This document shows positions 7,243 to 14,598 of a DNA stretch of 19,937 nt, piece after piece. The DNA comes from Microcaldota archaeon. Its GTDB lineage: Archaea > Micrarchaeota > Micrarchaeia > Burarchaeales > JAKAKT01. Made by a program: the position numbers and the translations under genes. Location of the stretch: assembly GCA_026396425.1 (NCBI GenBank), contig JAPLWU010000070.1:1-19937 (forward strand), read 5' to 3'. Under the pieces are notes generated by a model that was given only the letters and a program-made list of their open reading frames with translations, searched no databases and was not told the DNA's origin. Every line of letters begins with the position of its first letter. Positions within the stretch are counted from its first letter, which is position 1.

Positions 7243-7833
7243 ATGTTCGTGTTGCAAGTGAGGGTGGGAACGAAGCAGGCGTATCCGAGGATCGACGAGC
7301 TAAAAGCGATCAAGGCGGAGGCGAGGATCGACAACCTAAAAGCGACCATACCGAAAAAGAACTTCGACCTGAAAAAGGCGCTGGCCAGCGCGCCCGCGAA
7401 GGACAGGGAATACGTGAAGGGCCTGCAGAAAAGGCACAGGCTCACCGACCAGCGTGCCTACAGCCTTTACCTCTCATACCGCGCCGGGATAGGCAAGAAT
7501 GACGTCGAGCAGCTCGCGGAGTTGAGGGGCGACACGACGTTTTTGGGAAAGAAGAGGGGATATGAGCTGACCGTCGGCGAGGAAAAGACGCTCATAAAGT
7601 TGAGGGACGAGCTCAACGCGCAGGGGCTTTTCAGGGACGACCCGCTGGACATGAGGAGGATGCTTTACACGATTCAGCGGAACTTTAGCGATTATCCGAC
7701 TGTCATCAAAAACGCCGTTGATGGCGCCGAAACAAAAGAATCGAAAGCGAAGTGGGAGCGCATCCGGGCGGTCTGCGAGGCATTCAGCAACCTTCCGGAA
7801 GAGAAATTAGACCCCATATACGCCAAGCTCTAG
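7243..7833 (+). CDS. Unknown basic, helix-rich protein
   Basis: 196 residues from ATG 7243, preceded by GGTGAT (7234-7239) at a good Shine-Dalgarno distance. I do not recognise the family. The protein is lysine/arginine-rich and predicted mostly helical, without membrane segments or cysteine motifs. Near the N-terminus (residues about 16-35) it has a duplicated element, RIDELKAIKAEARIDNLKAT, encoded by a 36-base-period repeat. It starts 36 bases after rfcL on the same strand, so it may be co-transcribed with it. A role linked to replication would be guesswork. It ends at a duplicated T-rich terminator facing pheT. Confidence 0.75.
   Translation: MFVLQVRVGTKQAYPRIDELKAIKAEARIDNLKATIPKKNFDLKKALASAPAKDREYVKGLQKRHRLTDQRAYSLYLSYRAGIGKNDVEQLAELRGDTTFLGKKRGYELTVGEEKTLIKLRDELNAQGLFRDDPLDMRRMLYTIQRNFSDYPTVIKNAVDGAETKESKAKWERIRAVCEAFSNLPEEKLDPIYAKL
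7286..7348 (+). repeat. 36-base-period coding tandem repeat
   Basis: CGAGGATCGACGAGCTAAAA (from 7286) recurs as CGAGGATCGACAACCTAAAA (from 7322). Over 27 bases the two copies differ at three positions. The offset of 36 is 12 codons, so the frame is kept and the peptide ARIDxLKA(I/T) is duplicated. Confidence 0.75.
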
Positions 7834-7885
7834 CCCGCCGGCTTATTTTCTTTTTCTTATAGCCTGCTGGCGCATTTTCTTTTTC
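7831..7885. terminator. Duplicated T-rich terminator between convergent genes
   Basis: TAGCCCGCCGGCTTATTTTC plus TTTTTC (7831-7856) is repeated as TAGCCTGCTGGCGCATTTTC plus TTTTTC (7860-7885), 26 bases with four differences. The first copy begins with the stop codon of the 7243 gene. Each copy ends in a T-rich run typical of archaeal intrinsic termination for plus-strand transcripts. The second copy overlaps the pheT stop. Confidence 0.65.
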
Positions 7886-9557
7886 AGAGCCCAATTTCGA
7901 GCGCAACGACAGGATGCTCGATTGAGAAGTTAAGCAGCACCTGCGGGTGAATCTCGCCCATAATTCCTTTTTCCTTTCCGTTAACGAATATCGCGGCGCA
8001 CCTTCCGTTTATGAAAGACGGATGCTCAGTTTTCCTCAACTCGACTTTGGTTCCGGCCCCTTCGCCCAATCCCGCCCCGAGGTCCAGTTCGGCCTTCAAT
8101 TCCTCGAAAACCGCCTTTATCTGCTCGAATCCCGCGCGGGAGTCGGTGATTACTGCGCACAATTTCCTTTTCTGCACGCCGCCGTTTTCGCGCTCATCAT
8201 GCCCTTCTTCATCGCGCCCGCCTTCGCCGGCCCCGCCTTCAATGCACTCGCCAATCTCGAAAATCCTCTGCGGCATCTTCTCGTTCCGGTTGTCGAAAAC
8301 ATTCCGCAGAAGGGAGGGGAGCAGCCACGTCCTCACCATGCTGAAGTCCTGCGTGAGGGGGTTGAGCATCCTCTCCCCGCCCTTGTTATCCAAATTCATC
8401 TTCGCGAAATTGCTTTTCGGGTTCGTGAGCGTGAAATTCACCGCTTCCTGGAAACCCATTCCGACCATCAATTCGGCGACGGGATCATTGGTTTTGGCTT
8501 CGCCGATGGTAGCGAGCGAGGGAAGGGTCGGTTCGAAATTATTGTAGCCATACGCTATCGCGGCATCCTCGGCCAAATCCACCCAGTGCATCACGTCGCT
8601 CCTGTAAGGCGGAACCAGGACTTTCATGGCTCCGTTTTTTTTCTTCTCAACGGAATGGCCCATCCTCTTCAGCAATTTGGCCATCTCGGATTCGCCAATC
8701 TCGGTGCCGAGTAGCTTGTTTATGTCCCGGCAAGCAACAGTCATCTCCGAGCCCGTTAATTTTGGCATGATTTCGCCGGCAACTTCAACCGAGTAGAGTT
8801 CACCTCCGCGGTCGGCCAGCATGCAGGCCAGAATGTTGAGCGCAATCTCCACCGCTTCCTTGCTCGTTCCGGTCACATCGAGGAAAAGATTTTTCGTTTT
8901 TTCATCCACGCGGGTGAGTTCCCCATTGATTATTGGCGGGAACGAAAGCACGTTTTCGTTCTTGTCGACTATCACCGGGTACAGCTTTTTTTCGCGGACG
9001 ATGTGCGCATACTCCTTTCCCTTCGGGTGCCTCTCCAAAATCTGCTCCAAATCCAGTTTCTCACCCATGTCAAGGGGAACAAAAGAAATTGAGCGCGGCT
9101 CGACCGCCTTGTAAGTGAAGGGTGGCTCGACCGCGTCGAGATTGTGGATTCCTATTGCGACTTTTCTTCGCCCTCGGCCGTGCGTATCGTGGAGCTTCTC
9201 CTGCACCTGCATGAGCGAGCGTATGAGCGCATCGTTGATTTTTACCCCCTTCACGATTCCAGCGCCGATGTAGGGCCTTACGTTCTTCACGCTCCTGTCG
9301 ACGATTAGCTTCGCATCGCTTTTCTTCACTTCGTACTTGTTCGCCTTTCCACTAACAAAACTGGCTATTGCGCGGGCCATGCCTTCAACGCCGAACAGGT
9401 CGATGCGATTGGGGGTTATGTCCGCTATTATGCCGTTTTCGGTAACCTCGTCGACCGGCATTCCCAGCGCCTCGATTGCCTCCCGCGCCTTCTCGGCGCT
9501 CATCTTCACTCCGGAAAGCGAGCACAATTCTTCAATGCAATATGTTACGGATGCCAA
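7884..9557 (-). CDS. pheT: Phenylalanyl-tRNA synthetase beta subunit, archaeal type
   Basis: 557 residues from TTG 9557, close to the roughly 550 usual for archaeal/eukaryotic PheT, which lacks the long N-terminal extension of bacterial PheT. With PheS it forms the alpha2-beta2 enzyme that charges tRNA-Phe. Recognisable parts are the B3/B4-like central region (HDTHGRGRRKVAIGIHNLD, SFVPLDMG, YPVIVDKNENVLSFPPIING, LFLDVTG), the B5 region, and the C-terminal catalytic-like domain (GFQEAVNFTLTNP, RMLNPLTQDFSMVRTWLLPS). Two low-complexity Gly/Glu insertions near the C-terminus (around GGAGEGGRDEEG and LGAGLGEGAG) look lineage-specific. The frame is open to TTG 9623, adding 22 lysine/asparagine/arginine-rich residues that the family does not need, so 9557 is preferred, with moderate certainty. 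It lies downstream of pheS, which is the usual order. Confidence 0.93.
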   Translation of the reverse strand: MASVTYCIEELCSLSGVKMSAEKAREAIEALGMPVDEVTENGIIADITPNRIDLFGVEGMARAIASFVSGKANKYEVKKSDAKLIVDRSVKNVRPYIGAGIVKGVKINDALIRSLMQVQEKLHDTHGRGRRKVAIGIHNLDAVEPPFTYKAVEPRSISFVPLDMGEKLDLEQILERHPKGKEYAHIVREKKLYPVIVDKNENVLSFPPIINGELTRVDEKTKNLFLDVTGTSKEAVEIALNILACMLADRGGELYSVEVAGEIMPKLTGSEMTVACRDINKLLGTEIGESEMAKLLKRMGHSVEKKKNGAMKVLVPPYRSDVMHWVDLAEDAAIAYGYNNFEPTLPSLATIGEAKTNDPVAELMVGMGFQEAVNFTLTNPKSNFAKMNLDNKGGERMLNPLTQDFSMVRTWLLPSLLRNVFDNRNEKMPQRIFEIGECIEGGAGEGGRDEEGHDERENGGVQKRKLCAVITDSRAGFEQIKAVFEELKAELDLGAGLGEGAGTKVELRKTEHPSFINGRCAAIFVNGKEKGIMGEIHPQVLLNFSIEHPVVALEIGL

Positions 9558-9595
9558 ATCAATCAACCGGGTTTCGCTCGCACGGGCACAATTTC

Positions 9596-9735
9596 TTTTA
9601 TTTCGTTTGTTTGATTCATTCAATCAACCGCATTTTTTCGCAATCGCGAGACTCGAGCGCGAACATTTTTTTCATTTGTTTTTTGTTTTTTTTTGACATT
9701 TTTTTTATTTTTCGTTTGTTTGATTCTTCTCAATC
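9596..9735 (-). repeat. Direct repeat of the pheS tail in the pheS-pheT spacer
   Basis: On the minus strand the pheS stop region (9735 down to about 9703), starting GATTGAGAAGAATCAAACAA, is repeated at 9625-9596 as GATTGAATGAATCAAACAAA, both followed by an A-rich tail. The shared core GAATCAAACAAACGAAA is identical in both. The first copy contains the pheS TGA. The spacer between the copies is dominated by A-runs on the coding strand. Confidence 0.7.
9616..9699 (-). other. Possible 27-codon leader ORF between pheS and pheT
   Basis: ATG at 9699 opens a 27-codon frame starting MSKKNKKQMKKMF and ending MRLIE before TGA at 9618-9616, which lies beside the outer TTG start option of pheT at 9623. 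The first dozen codons are mostly lysine (AAA), from the A-rich run. It could be a small coupled peptide, or only the product of a low-complexity spacer. It contains no phenylalanine run of the kind an attenuator leader would show, so I give it little weight. Confidence 0.2.
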
Positions 9736-11121
9736 TCCTATTTTGTCGTTCCTCAGCCAGCCCAAATCGTTCCTGTAAATCTCGCGCATGTCGTTGATTC
9801 CCTTGGCGAGCATGAGCGGCCTCTCGAGGCTGAGGCCCCACGCGAGTACGGGGTATTTTCCGCAAAGCGGGATGCATACCTCGGGCCTGAATATGCCGGC
9901 GCCGCCGAGCTCGAGCCACGCCTTCTTCTCCTCGAAATAAACCTCGACCTCGAGGCTCGGCTCCGTATAGGGGAAATAGCTTGGCCTGAAGCGGATTTTC
10001 TCGAATCCCAGTTTGGAGTAGAAGGTTTTGAGGCAGCCCAGCAGGTCGCGGAAAGTCGCGTTCTCCCAGACGACTATACCCTCGACCTGGTGGAATTCCG
10101 CAAGGTGCTTGTAGTCGGTCGCCTCGTTCCTGTAAACCCGGCCGATTGAGAAATATTTCGAGGGCTTCCCCTTTCCGGCTGCAACGTATCTTGCAGAAAC
10201 AGCGGTGGTATGCGTTCTCAATACCCTCCTCCCGGCCTCTTTCGCGCTCCATTCATAGTGCCATCCGCTTTCGTGCGCCTTTTTTATTTTTTCCACGAGA
10301 CTTTTTTCGGGCAAGCATGCCTTTCCCGGCAGATAGAAGGTATCGGCCATGTCGCGGGCAGGGTGGTCCTGTGGCTGGAAAAGGGCGTCGAAGTTCCAGA
10401 ACGCGCTCTCGGCAATCTCCCCGTCCATCTCCTCGAAACCCATTTCCGAGAATATTGTTTTTATTTTGAGCATGAGCCTTGCGAGCGGGTGGCGCCTTCC
10501 GGCAAATGAACGGGAGACCGTGGCGCCGACGTCATATCCCGAAAATTTTGATTTTTCCCATGCGTTGCCGACAATCACTTCGCGGGTCAGCTCGCCTATC
10601 TCGTCTCCCGCCCCTTCGAGCATCTGTTTTCCCTTCGCGGTTATTTCGGCCGAATAATTTTTGCGAACCTTGAGCTCCACGCTCCCCCTTTTTATCAGTT
10701 CGTTCGAAACCGCCGTGGCATTCCCCCCTGCAACTTTCGCAAGTTCCTTTCTCATCGCATATTCGCGCGGTTCGCCGACAACCTCGGGGCCGCTCTTCCC
10801 GAATTTGACCCATCCATTCTTCACTGCCCACGGAATGCCGATTTTTCTCTCCTCCCCGTCAAGCTTCGCCATCCCGCCCGCCCTCAATTTCGCGACCGCG
10901 CGCTCCTCGGGAAATCCTTCATCAAGAAATTTTTTGCCCTCGCCGGTAAGAGCATAGCTCTCGCTCTCCTTCGCCTCTATTTTTACCGCGCCAACCTCGC
11001 CCATGGCCATGCACGCGCTCCCAACGGCATCAATATTAAGGCCCGCCTTTTTCGAAATCTGTCCGAAAGAGGAGCTGCCTGACCTTAGGGCGGCCAAAAC
11101 GAGTTTCCAGTTGGCGTGCAT
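9730..11121 (-). CDS. pheS: Phenylalanyl-tRNA synthetase alpha subunit
   Basis: 463 residues, normal for archaeal PheS. This is the catalytic subunit of the class II enzyme. The N-terminal 170 residues are winged-helix-like tRNA-binding modules. The C-terminal half carries the class II core: motif 1 region (HPLARLMLKIKTIFSEMGFEE), FNFDALFQPQDHPARDMADTF-like sequence seen as FWNFDALFQPQDHPARDMAD, motif 2 region (FSIGRVYRNEATDYKHLAEFHQVEG) and motif 3 region (GWGLSLERP-like, seen as LAWGLSLERPLML). ATG 11121 is the natural start. A weak AT element (11137-11146) is the only promoter candidate near it. It ends 170 bases or so before the preferred pheT start, separated by the A-rich spacer, and the two genes are probably one operon. 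Confidence 0.95.
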   Translation of the reverse strand: MHANWKLVLAALRSGSSSFGQISKKAGLNIDAVGSACMAMGEVGAVKIEAKESESYALTGEGKKFLDEGFPEERAVAKLRAGGMAKLDGEERKIGIPWAVKNGWVKFGKSGPEVVGEPREYAMRKELAKVAGGNATAVSNELIKRGSVELKVRKNYSAEITAKGKQMLEGAGDEIGELTREVIVGNAWEKSKFSGYDVGATVSRSFAGRRHPLARLMLKIKTIFSEMGFEEMDGEIAESAFWNFDALFQPQDHPARDMADTFYLPGKACLPEKSLVEKIKKAHESGWHYEWSAKEAGRRVLRTHTTAVSARYVAAGKGKPSKYFSIGRVYRNEATDYKHLAEFHQVEGIVVWENATFRDLLGCLKTFYSKLGFEKIRFRPSYFPYTEPSLEVEVYFEEKKAWLELGGAGIFRPEVCIPLCGKYPVLAWGLSLERPLMLAKGINDMREIYRNDLGWLRNDKIGD

Positions 11122-11179
11122 CCAATCAACGACTCCAAAATACTCAAGCGACTCGAACCGCCCGCGAACTCGAGCGAGT

Positions 11180-11216
11180 TTTCTTTATTTTTATTTTTTT
11201 CCTTATTTTATTTTTT
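11180..11216. other. T-rich tract between pheS and the secreted-protein gene
   Basis: A run of 37 bases made almost only of T and A with T predominating on the plus strand, next to a short inverted repeat AACTCG/CGAGTT at 11166-11179. On the coding (minus) strand this is A-rich, so it is not a standard U-tract terminator for the upstream gene. It may act as an upstream element of pheS, or be a low-complexity spacer like the one between pheS and pheT. Confidence 0.4.
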
Positions 11217-12050
11217 CTACTCCTTCTTCCTTGTCCCGAGGACTATCACGGTTATTACGAAAACCACGAACAATATCGCGACCGCGAGGCCCTGGGGCGA
11301 GTAGAGCAGGCCGACGACCTGGCGCTGGAGGGAGACGAAGAAGTCCATGACCTCCTGGCTGAGCGGCTCCTCGGTCTGGAATTCGAGTTGGAAAGCGGCA
11401 AGCGTAGTCCTACCCTTCCACATGAGCTCATCGGCGCCGTAGATGGGCAGCCTCGAGTCAGCGAGGTTCTCCGGCTTGGGGCTGAGCTTCGTTATGACCG
11501 CATCGCTGGGCAGGAACATGACGAGTTCGGTGTTCTCGTCAAGCACTATCTCGCCGGTGGCCGTTGCCTCGAAGGACAGGGCGTCTCTGTTGAGCGTGTA
11601 GTTGGTCGTCCTCGGCTTGTGCGCGTCGAGCGTGAAGAGCCCGCTGCCGTTCTTGCCGCTGATTGGCGTGACGATGTAGGTGATTCTCAAAGTGCCGTAG
11701 CACGTCTGGCACACGAGCTCGTGTGTATCCGGCGAGATTTGGCACTGGCTGCACGTGTCGAGGGGCTGGGCCCTTATCACGACTTCGTTTATGTCCACCT
11801 CGTCCCTGTTGAAGTGGTAGCGGATTCCAAGGCCTGTGGCCGCCTTCCAGCCGGATATGTCGTTGGCCTTGGCCATGGCCGTGTTATATATGACTGAGTT
11901 CCCCTCGTCGATGAACATCCGGAGGTCCTCCTGCACCACGGCCGTGCCGTCGGACTTCACGTCAATCACAACGTCGAGGTGGGTCTGCCTGAAGTCCGCG
12001 AACGCGGCCGAGGCGAGCAGCAGAATCGGGAGAAGAAAGGCCAGTCTCAT
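11217..12050 (-). CDS. Secreted, C-terminally membrane-anchored protein with four-cysteine motif
   Basis: 277 residues from ATG 12050. The N-terminus MRLAFLLPILLLASAAFA is a Sec signal peptide with an AFA cleavage-type end. The C-terminus has one hydrophobic helix (about 251-272) followed by RKKE, a stop-transfer anchor, so the body faces outside. Two CxxC pairs (C100/C103 and C114/C117) form a small zinc-ribbon- or disulfide-like knuckle. The opening FRQTHLDVVIDVKSDGTAVVQEDLRM resembles the start of extracellular DUF2207-type or other archaeal beta-sandwich domains, but I cannot assign a family. The in-frame ATG at 12071 is rejected because it lies inside the TATA element; 12050 is 27 bases from that element's centre. 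Confidence 0.8.
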   Translation of the reverse strand: MRLAFLLPILLLASAAFADFRQTHLDVVIDVKSDGTAVVQEDLRMFIDEGNSVIYNTAMAKANDISGWKAATGLGIRYHFNRDEVDINEVVIRAQPLDTCSQCQISPDTHELVCQTCYGTLRITYIVTPISGKNGSGLFTLDAHKPRTTNYTLNRDALSFEATATGEIVLDENTELVMFLPSDAVITKLSPKPENLADSRLPIYGADELMWKGRTTLAAFQLEFQTEEPLSQEVMDFFVSLQRQVVGLLYSPQGLAVAILFVVFVITVIVLGTRKKE

Positions 12051-12070
12051 GGTCTGAATTAGGGAGAACA

Positions 12071-12084
12071 TATATATTTAAATT
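12071..12084. promoter_or_regulatory. Symmetrical bidirectional TATA element
   Basis: TATATATTTAAATT reads as a good TATA box on both strands. Its centre is 27 bases from the minus-strand ATG (12050) and 30 from the plus-strand ATG (12107). The two divergent genes are separated by only 56 bases, so one element probably directs both transcripts. Confidence 0.6.
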
Positions 12085-12106
12085 CCCCCATTCATTCCGT
12101 GGGAGC

Positions 12107-12775
12107 ATGGGTTTCATACGCTACATAGGCCACTCGTCCTTCGAGCTCCAGCTTGAAGACAAGGTGGTTTGCATAGACCCTTTCTTCTCTGACATGATTG
12201 GCGGCCAGCCAAGGCTTGAGGAAGCCGCCGGAGGCCCCGAGGACATCATAGATTTGGATTTCCTTTTCATAACCCACGAGCACCGGGACCACTTCGAGAA
12301 GGAGACGGTCGAGAGCCTCGCGAGGAGAACAAAGGCGAAGGTCATCGCCCCGAAAACCGTGCTCTGCAACGTGGAAATCCCGGAGCACCAGAAGGTCGAC
12401 GTGCAAACGGGCGACCGGTTCGAGATTGAGGGCCTGGAGGTCGAGGTGACGAAAGCCGTCCACCCGCAATCGTCATATCCCGTCGGCTATGTTATCGGGG
12501 AGAACGGGAAGAGCGCCTACCACGCGGGCGACACTTACGAGTTCAGGGAAATGCTCGAAATAAAGGCCGACTGGGGGTTCATTCCCATAGGCGGCTCGTT
12601 CACAATGGACCCGCTCGCTGCGCTCAAGGCGTGCGGCGAATTGAGGATAAAATACGCCGTACCGATACATTATAATACCTACTCCCGTATAAAACAAACT
12701 ACCGTCGAGTTCACGAGCAGCATCAGGGGCCCGAAGCCCGTCGTGATGCGGCCCGGCCAGACGGTTCGCATATGA
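12107..12775 (+). CDS. UPF0173-family metallo-beta-lactamase-fold hydrolase
   Basis: 222 residues, the usual size for UPF0173/UlaG-like metal-dependent hydrolases. It has the MBL signature THEHRDHF (H57, H59, D61, H62), an N-terminal RYIGHSSFEL strand where this family has a conserved GHSxF, a further histidine in AVHPQSSYP, the HAGDT aspartate motif and a late PIHYNTY histidine: together a complete two-metal site. The substrate of this family is not established. It opens a three-gene plus-strand cluster (11-base gap, then 1-base gap) with a small unknown protein and an arrestin-like protein, and is driven by the shared TATA at 12071-12084. Confidence 0.9.
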   Translation: MGFIRYIGHSSFELQLEDKVVCIDPFFSDMIGGQPRLEEAAGGPEDIIDLDFLFITHEHRDHFEKETVESLARRTKAKVIAPKTVLCNVEIPEHQKVDVQTGDRFEIEGLEVEVTKAVHPQSSYPVGYVIGENGKSAYHAGDTYEFREMLEIKADWGFIPIGGSFTMDPLAALKACGELRIKYAVPIHYNTYSRIKQTTVEFTSSIRGPKPVVMRPGQTVRI

Positions 12776-12785
12776 GGTGGTTCGA

Positions 12786-13193
12786 TTGATAACTGGCGGA
12801 AGAATAACTTCGGTTGAGGCGAAAAGGGACAAGGACGGTCCCTCAAAGGGGCTTAGCATCAACATCACGGTAGACAACGTGAAGGCGGAGGGCGAGAACG
12901 TCGATGTTGCTTACACCTACTCGGTCGATTACACCGGCGGGGTCGGCTCGCTCATGATGAAGGGCAACCTGTATTCCAGCGAGAAGAACGCCAGCGAGAT
13001 TGTGAAGATGTGGGAGAAGGACAAGAAGCTCCCTGACGAGTTCGCGGAAGTCGTGCTCAATGCGGTCAACTACGTCTGCGGGACGAACGGAACGCTCGTT
13101 TCGACCCCGCTCAACCTCTCGCCGCCAATGGCCCCCCCAAGGATAAACCTTGGAAAGGGAGGACTTGGCCCTGCGCCAAGCGCGAAGAGATAG
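12786..13193 (+). CDS. Small protein, possibly SecB-like fold
   Basis: About 135 residues from TTG 12786, which is preceded by GAGGTG at 12775-12780 with six bases spacing; GTG 12777 is inside that motif and less likely. The body alternates strand-like segments (ITSVEAKRD, LSINITVDNV, VDVAYTYSVDYTGGVGSLMMKGNLY) with helices (EIVKMWEKDKKLPDEFAEVVLNAVNYV) and ends in a proline-rich tail. That order of a curved sheet, then a helix with a (K)LPDEFAEVVLNAV pattern, resembles SecB and archaeal SecB-like proteins. This is a resemblance noted by eye, not an established assignment. It lies between a hydrolase and an arrestin-like gene in a tight cluster. Confidence 0.75.
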   Translation: MITGGRITSVEAKRDKDGPSKGLSINITVDNVKAEGENVDVAYTYSVDYTGGVGSLMMKGNLYSSEKNASEIVKMWEKDKKLPDEFAEVVLNAVNYVCGTNGTLVSTPLNLSPPMAPPRINLGKGGLGPAPSAKR

Positions 13194-13194
13194 G

Positions 13195-13656
13195 ATGTTC
13201 GGACTCTTCAAGCCCCCTGGAAAAATTGAAATCCAGACCGACAGGATGAGCTACTCTTTCGGCGAGACGATTAGGGGGAAGGCAATACTCACTATGGATA
13301 GCCCGAAAAAGGCCAAGGCTGTGAGATTAACTTTTTTTGCAGAAAGGGAAGTCCCTTATAATGACTCGAAGGGAAATCGGAGCACCAGAAAACAGAACGT
13401 TTATTCATACGCCTGCGACTTGGACGGCGAGCGCGAGTACTCGGGCTCGAAAGAATATGAATTCGAGGTGAAGATTCCGGCCCAGCAGGAGATGAAGATG
13501 CCGGAAGGAATGCTCGGCCAGGTTGCGGGAGTTGCAATTGCCGCCGCACAAATGACAGGCATGGCTCCTGGCCCGGTCCGCTGGTTCCTCAACGTCTCTC
13601 TCGACATCCCGAATGCCGGGGACGTTTCTAAGCAGATTCAGATAAACCTCGTCTAG
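13195..13656 (+). CDS. Arrestin/Spo0M-like beta-sandwich protein
   Basis: 153 residues from ATG 13195, one base after the upstream stop; the open frame further upstream overlaps the previous gene and is not used. The N-terminal part, KIEIQTDRMSYSFGETIRGK followed by AILTMDSPKKAKAVRLTFFA, matches the arrestin-N/Spo0M pattern (y.pGe.i.G.v.l with alternating strands and a later YEFEVKIPAQ segment). The protein has no signal peptide and is therefore cytoplasmic. Arrestin-like proteins in prokaryotes are scaffold proteins of poorly known role. At 153 residues it holds about one arrestin half. It ends in a T-rich convergent terminator facing RNase Z. Confidence 0.75.
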   Translation: MFGLFKPPGKIEIQTDRMSYSFGETIRGKAILTMDSPKKAKAVRLTFFAEREVPYNDSKGNRSTRKQNVYSYACDLDGEREYSGSKEYEFEVKIPAQQEMKMPEGMLGQVAGVAIAAAQMTGMAPGPVRWFLNVSLDIPNAGDVSKQIQINLV

Positions 13657-13694
13657 CCGAGCCTCTTTTTGGCCTTTATTTTGGCTCCTGCCCC
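13657..13694. terminator. T-rich convergent terminator region
   Basis: The 38 bases between the arrestin-like stop and the RNase Z stop hold two T-runs (CTTTTTGGCC and TTTATTTTGG) able to terminate plus-strand transcription. Confidence 0.45.
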
Positions 13695-14564
13695 TCACAC
13701 GCAGAGCTCCATCCCGTCAAAAGCCACCTGCGAGTTTTTGAAAACCGCCTTTGCCTGCTTTTCGAGCTCTTCGTTTTTTTTGTAGCGCGTGCTTATGTGC
13801 GTCAGTATTAATTTTTTCACTCCGGCCTTCTTGGCGCTGGCCGCGGCATCGGCCACGGTGGAATGGAATTTCTCGGCCGCCTCGCCCCTCATCTCCTCCC
13901 CGAAAGTTCCATCGTGTATGAGCAAATCAGCATGTTCCGCCGCATCCTCGACTTCCCGGCATGCCATGGTATCGCCGGTATAGGCGATTTTCCTTCCCTT
14001 TTTCGGCTTGCTCACGCTCTCGTAAGTGATTGTTTTCTTGCCCACGGCTATGCTCCCGTTTCTTTCCAGTTCCCCGAACATCTTGCCGCTTATGCCGAGC
14101 TTTCTTGCTTTTTTCTCGTCGAAATTCCTGCGCGCATCCTCCTCGAAAACATAGCCGAGGCTGCCGCGCGAGTGGCGCGTATCGAATGCCCTGACGATGA
14201 AGCCGTTTCCCCTGTAAATGAAGCTTGAGTCAATGTCTCTCGCAACAATAAAAGAGGCATCGATGCGCGAACAGAATTCCTCCGTCCCGGGCGGGCCGAA
14301 TATGTAGAGCGGCTCGCGCCTCTCGGCGAATTTCAGGGTCTCGCACATGCCGGGAAGGCCCAGCACGTGGTCCGCGTGAAGATGGGTGATGAAGATGCAC
14401 TTCGCCTTCGAGTAGCTGATTTTGTATCTCATCATCTGCCTCTGGGTGCCCTCGCCGCAGTCGAAGAGGTAGACGCCTCCCTCGTGCCTGAGCGCCACGG
14501 CGCTGAGGCCCCTTTCAACGCTCGGGACGGAGCCGCCCGTGCCGAGCATCACGATTCGAATCAC
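13695..14564 (-). CDS. rnz: Ribonuclease Z (tRNA 3' processing endonuclease)
   Basis: 289 residues from GTG 14564, a normal short-form RNase Z. This enzyme cuts pre-tRNAs after the discriminator base. The N-terminus IRIVMLGTGGSVPSVERGLS, the FDCGEGTQRQMMRYKI segment, the zinc-binding motif HLHADH (61-66), the AFDTRHSRGSLGYVFEE exosite-side segment, the YTGDT aspartate motif and the late LILTHISTRY histidine are all present in order. The frame is open upstream to 14870 through the inverted-repeat block, but that stretch is not conserved and a TATA box (14586-14594) lies 26 bases before GTG 14564, so the short form is used. Transcript is probably leaderless. Confidence 0.93.
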   Translation of the reverse strand: MIRIVMLGTGGSVPSVERGLSAVALRHEGGVYLFDCGEGTQRQMMRYKISYSKAKCIFITHLHADHVLGLPGMCETLKFAERREPLYIFGPPGTEEFCSRIDASFIVARDIDSSFIYRGNGFIVRAFDTRHSRGSLGYVFEEDARRNFDEKKARKLGISGKMFGELERNGSIAVGKKTITYESVSKPKKGRKIAYTGDTMACREVEDAAEHADLLIHDGTFGEEMRGEAAEKFHSTVADAAASAKKAGVKKLILTHISTRYKKNEELEKQAKAVFKNSQVAFDGMELCV

Positions 14565-14585
14565 GCTCAATATTTTGGGGATAGG

Positions 14586-14594
14586 ATTTAAAAT
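14586..14594. promoter_or_regulatory. TATA element of rnz, possibly bidirectional
   Basis: ATTTAAAAT is centred 26 bases from the RNase Z GTG. It is nearly symmetrical, so plus-strand transcription starting near 14615 would run directly into the inverted-repeat block that precedes the M42 peptidase gene. Confidence 0.5.
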
Positions 14595-14598
14595 GTGA

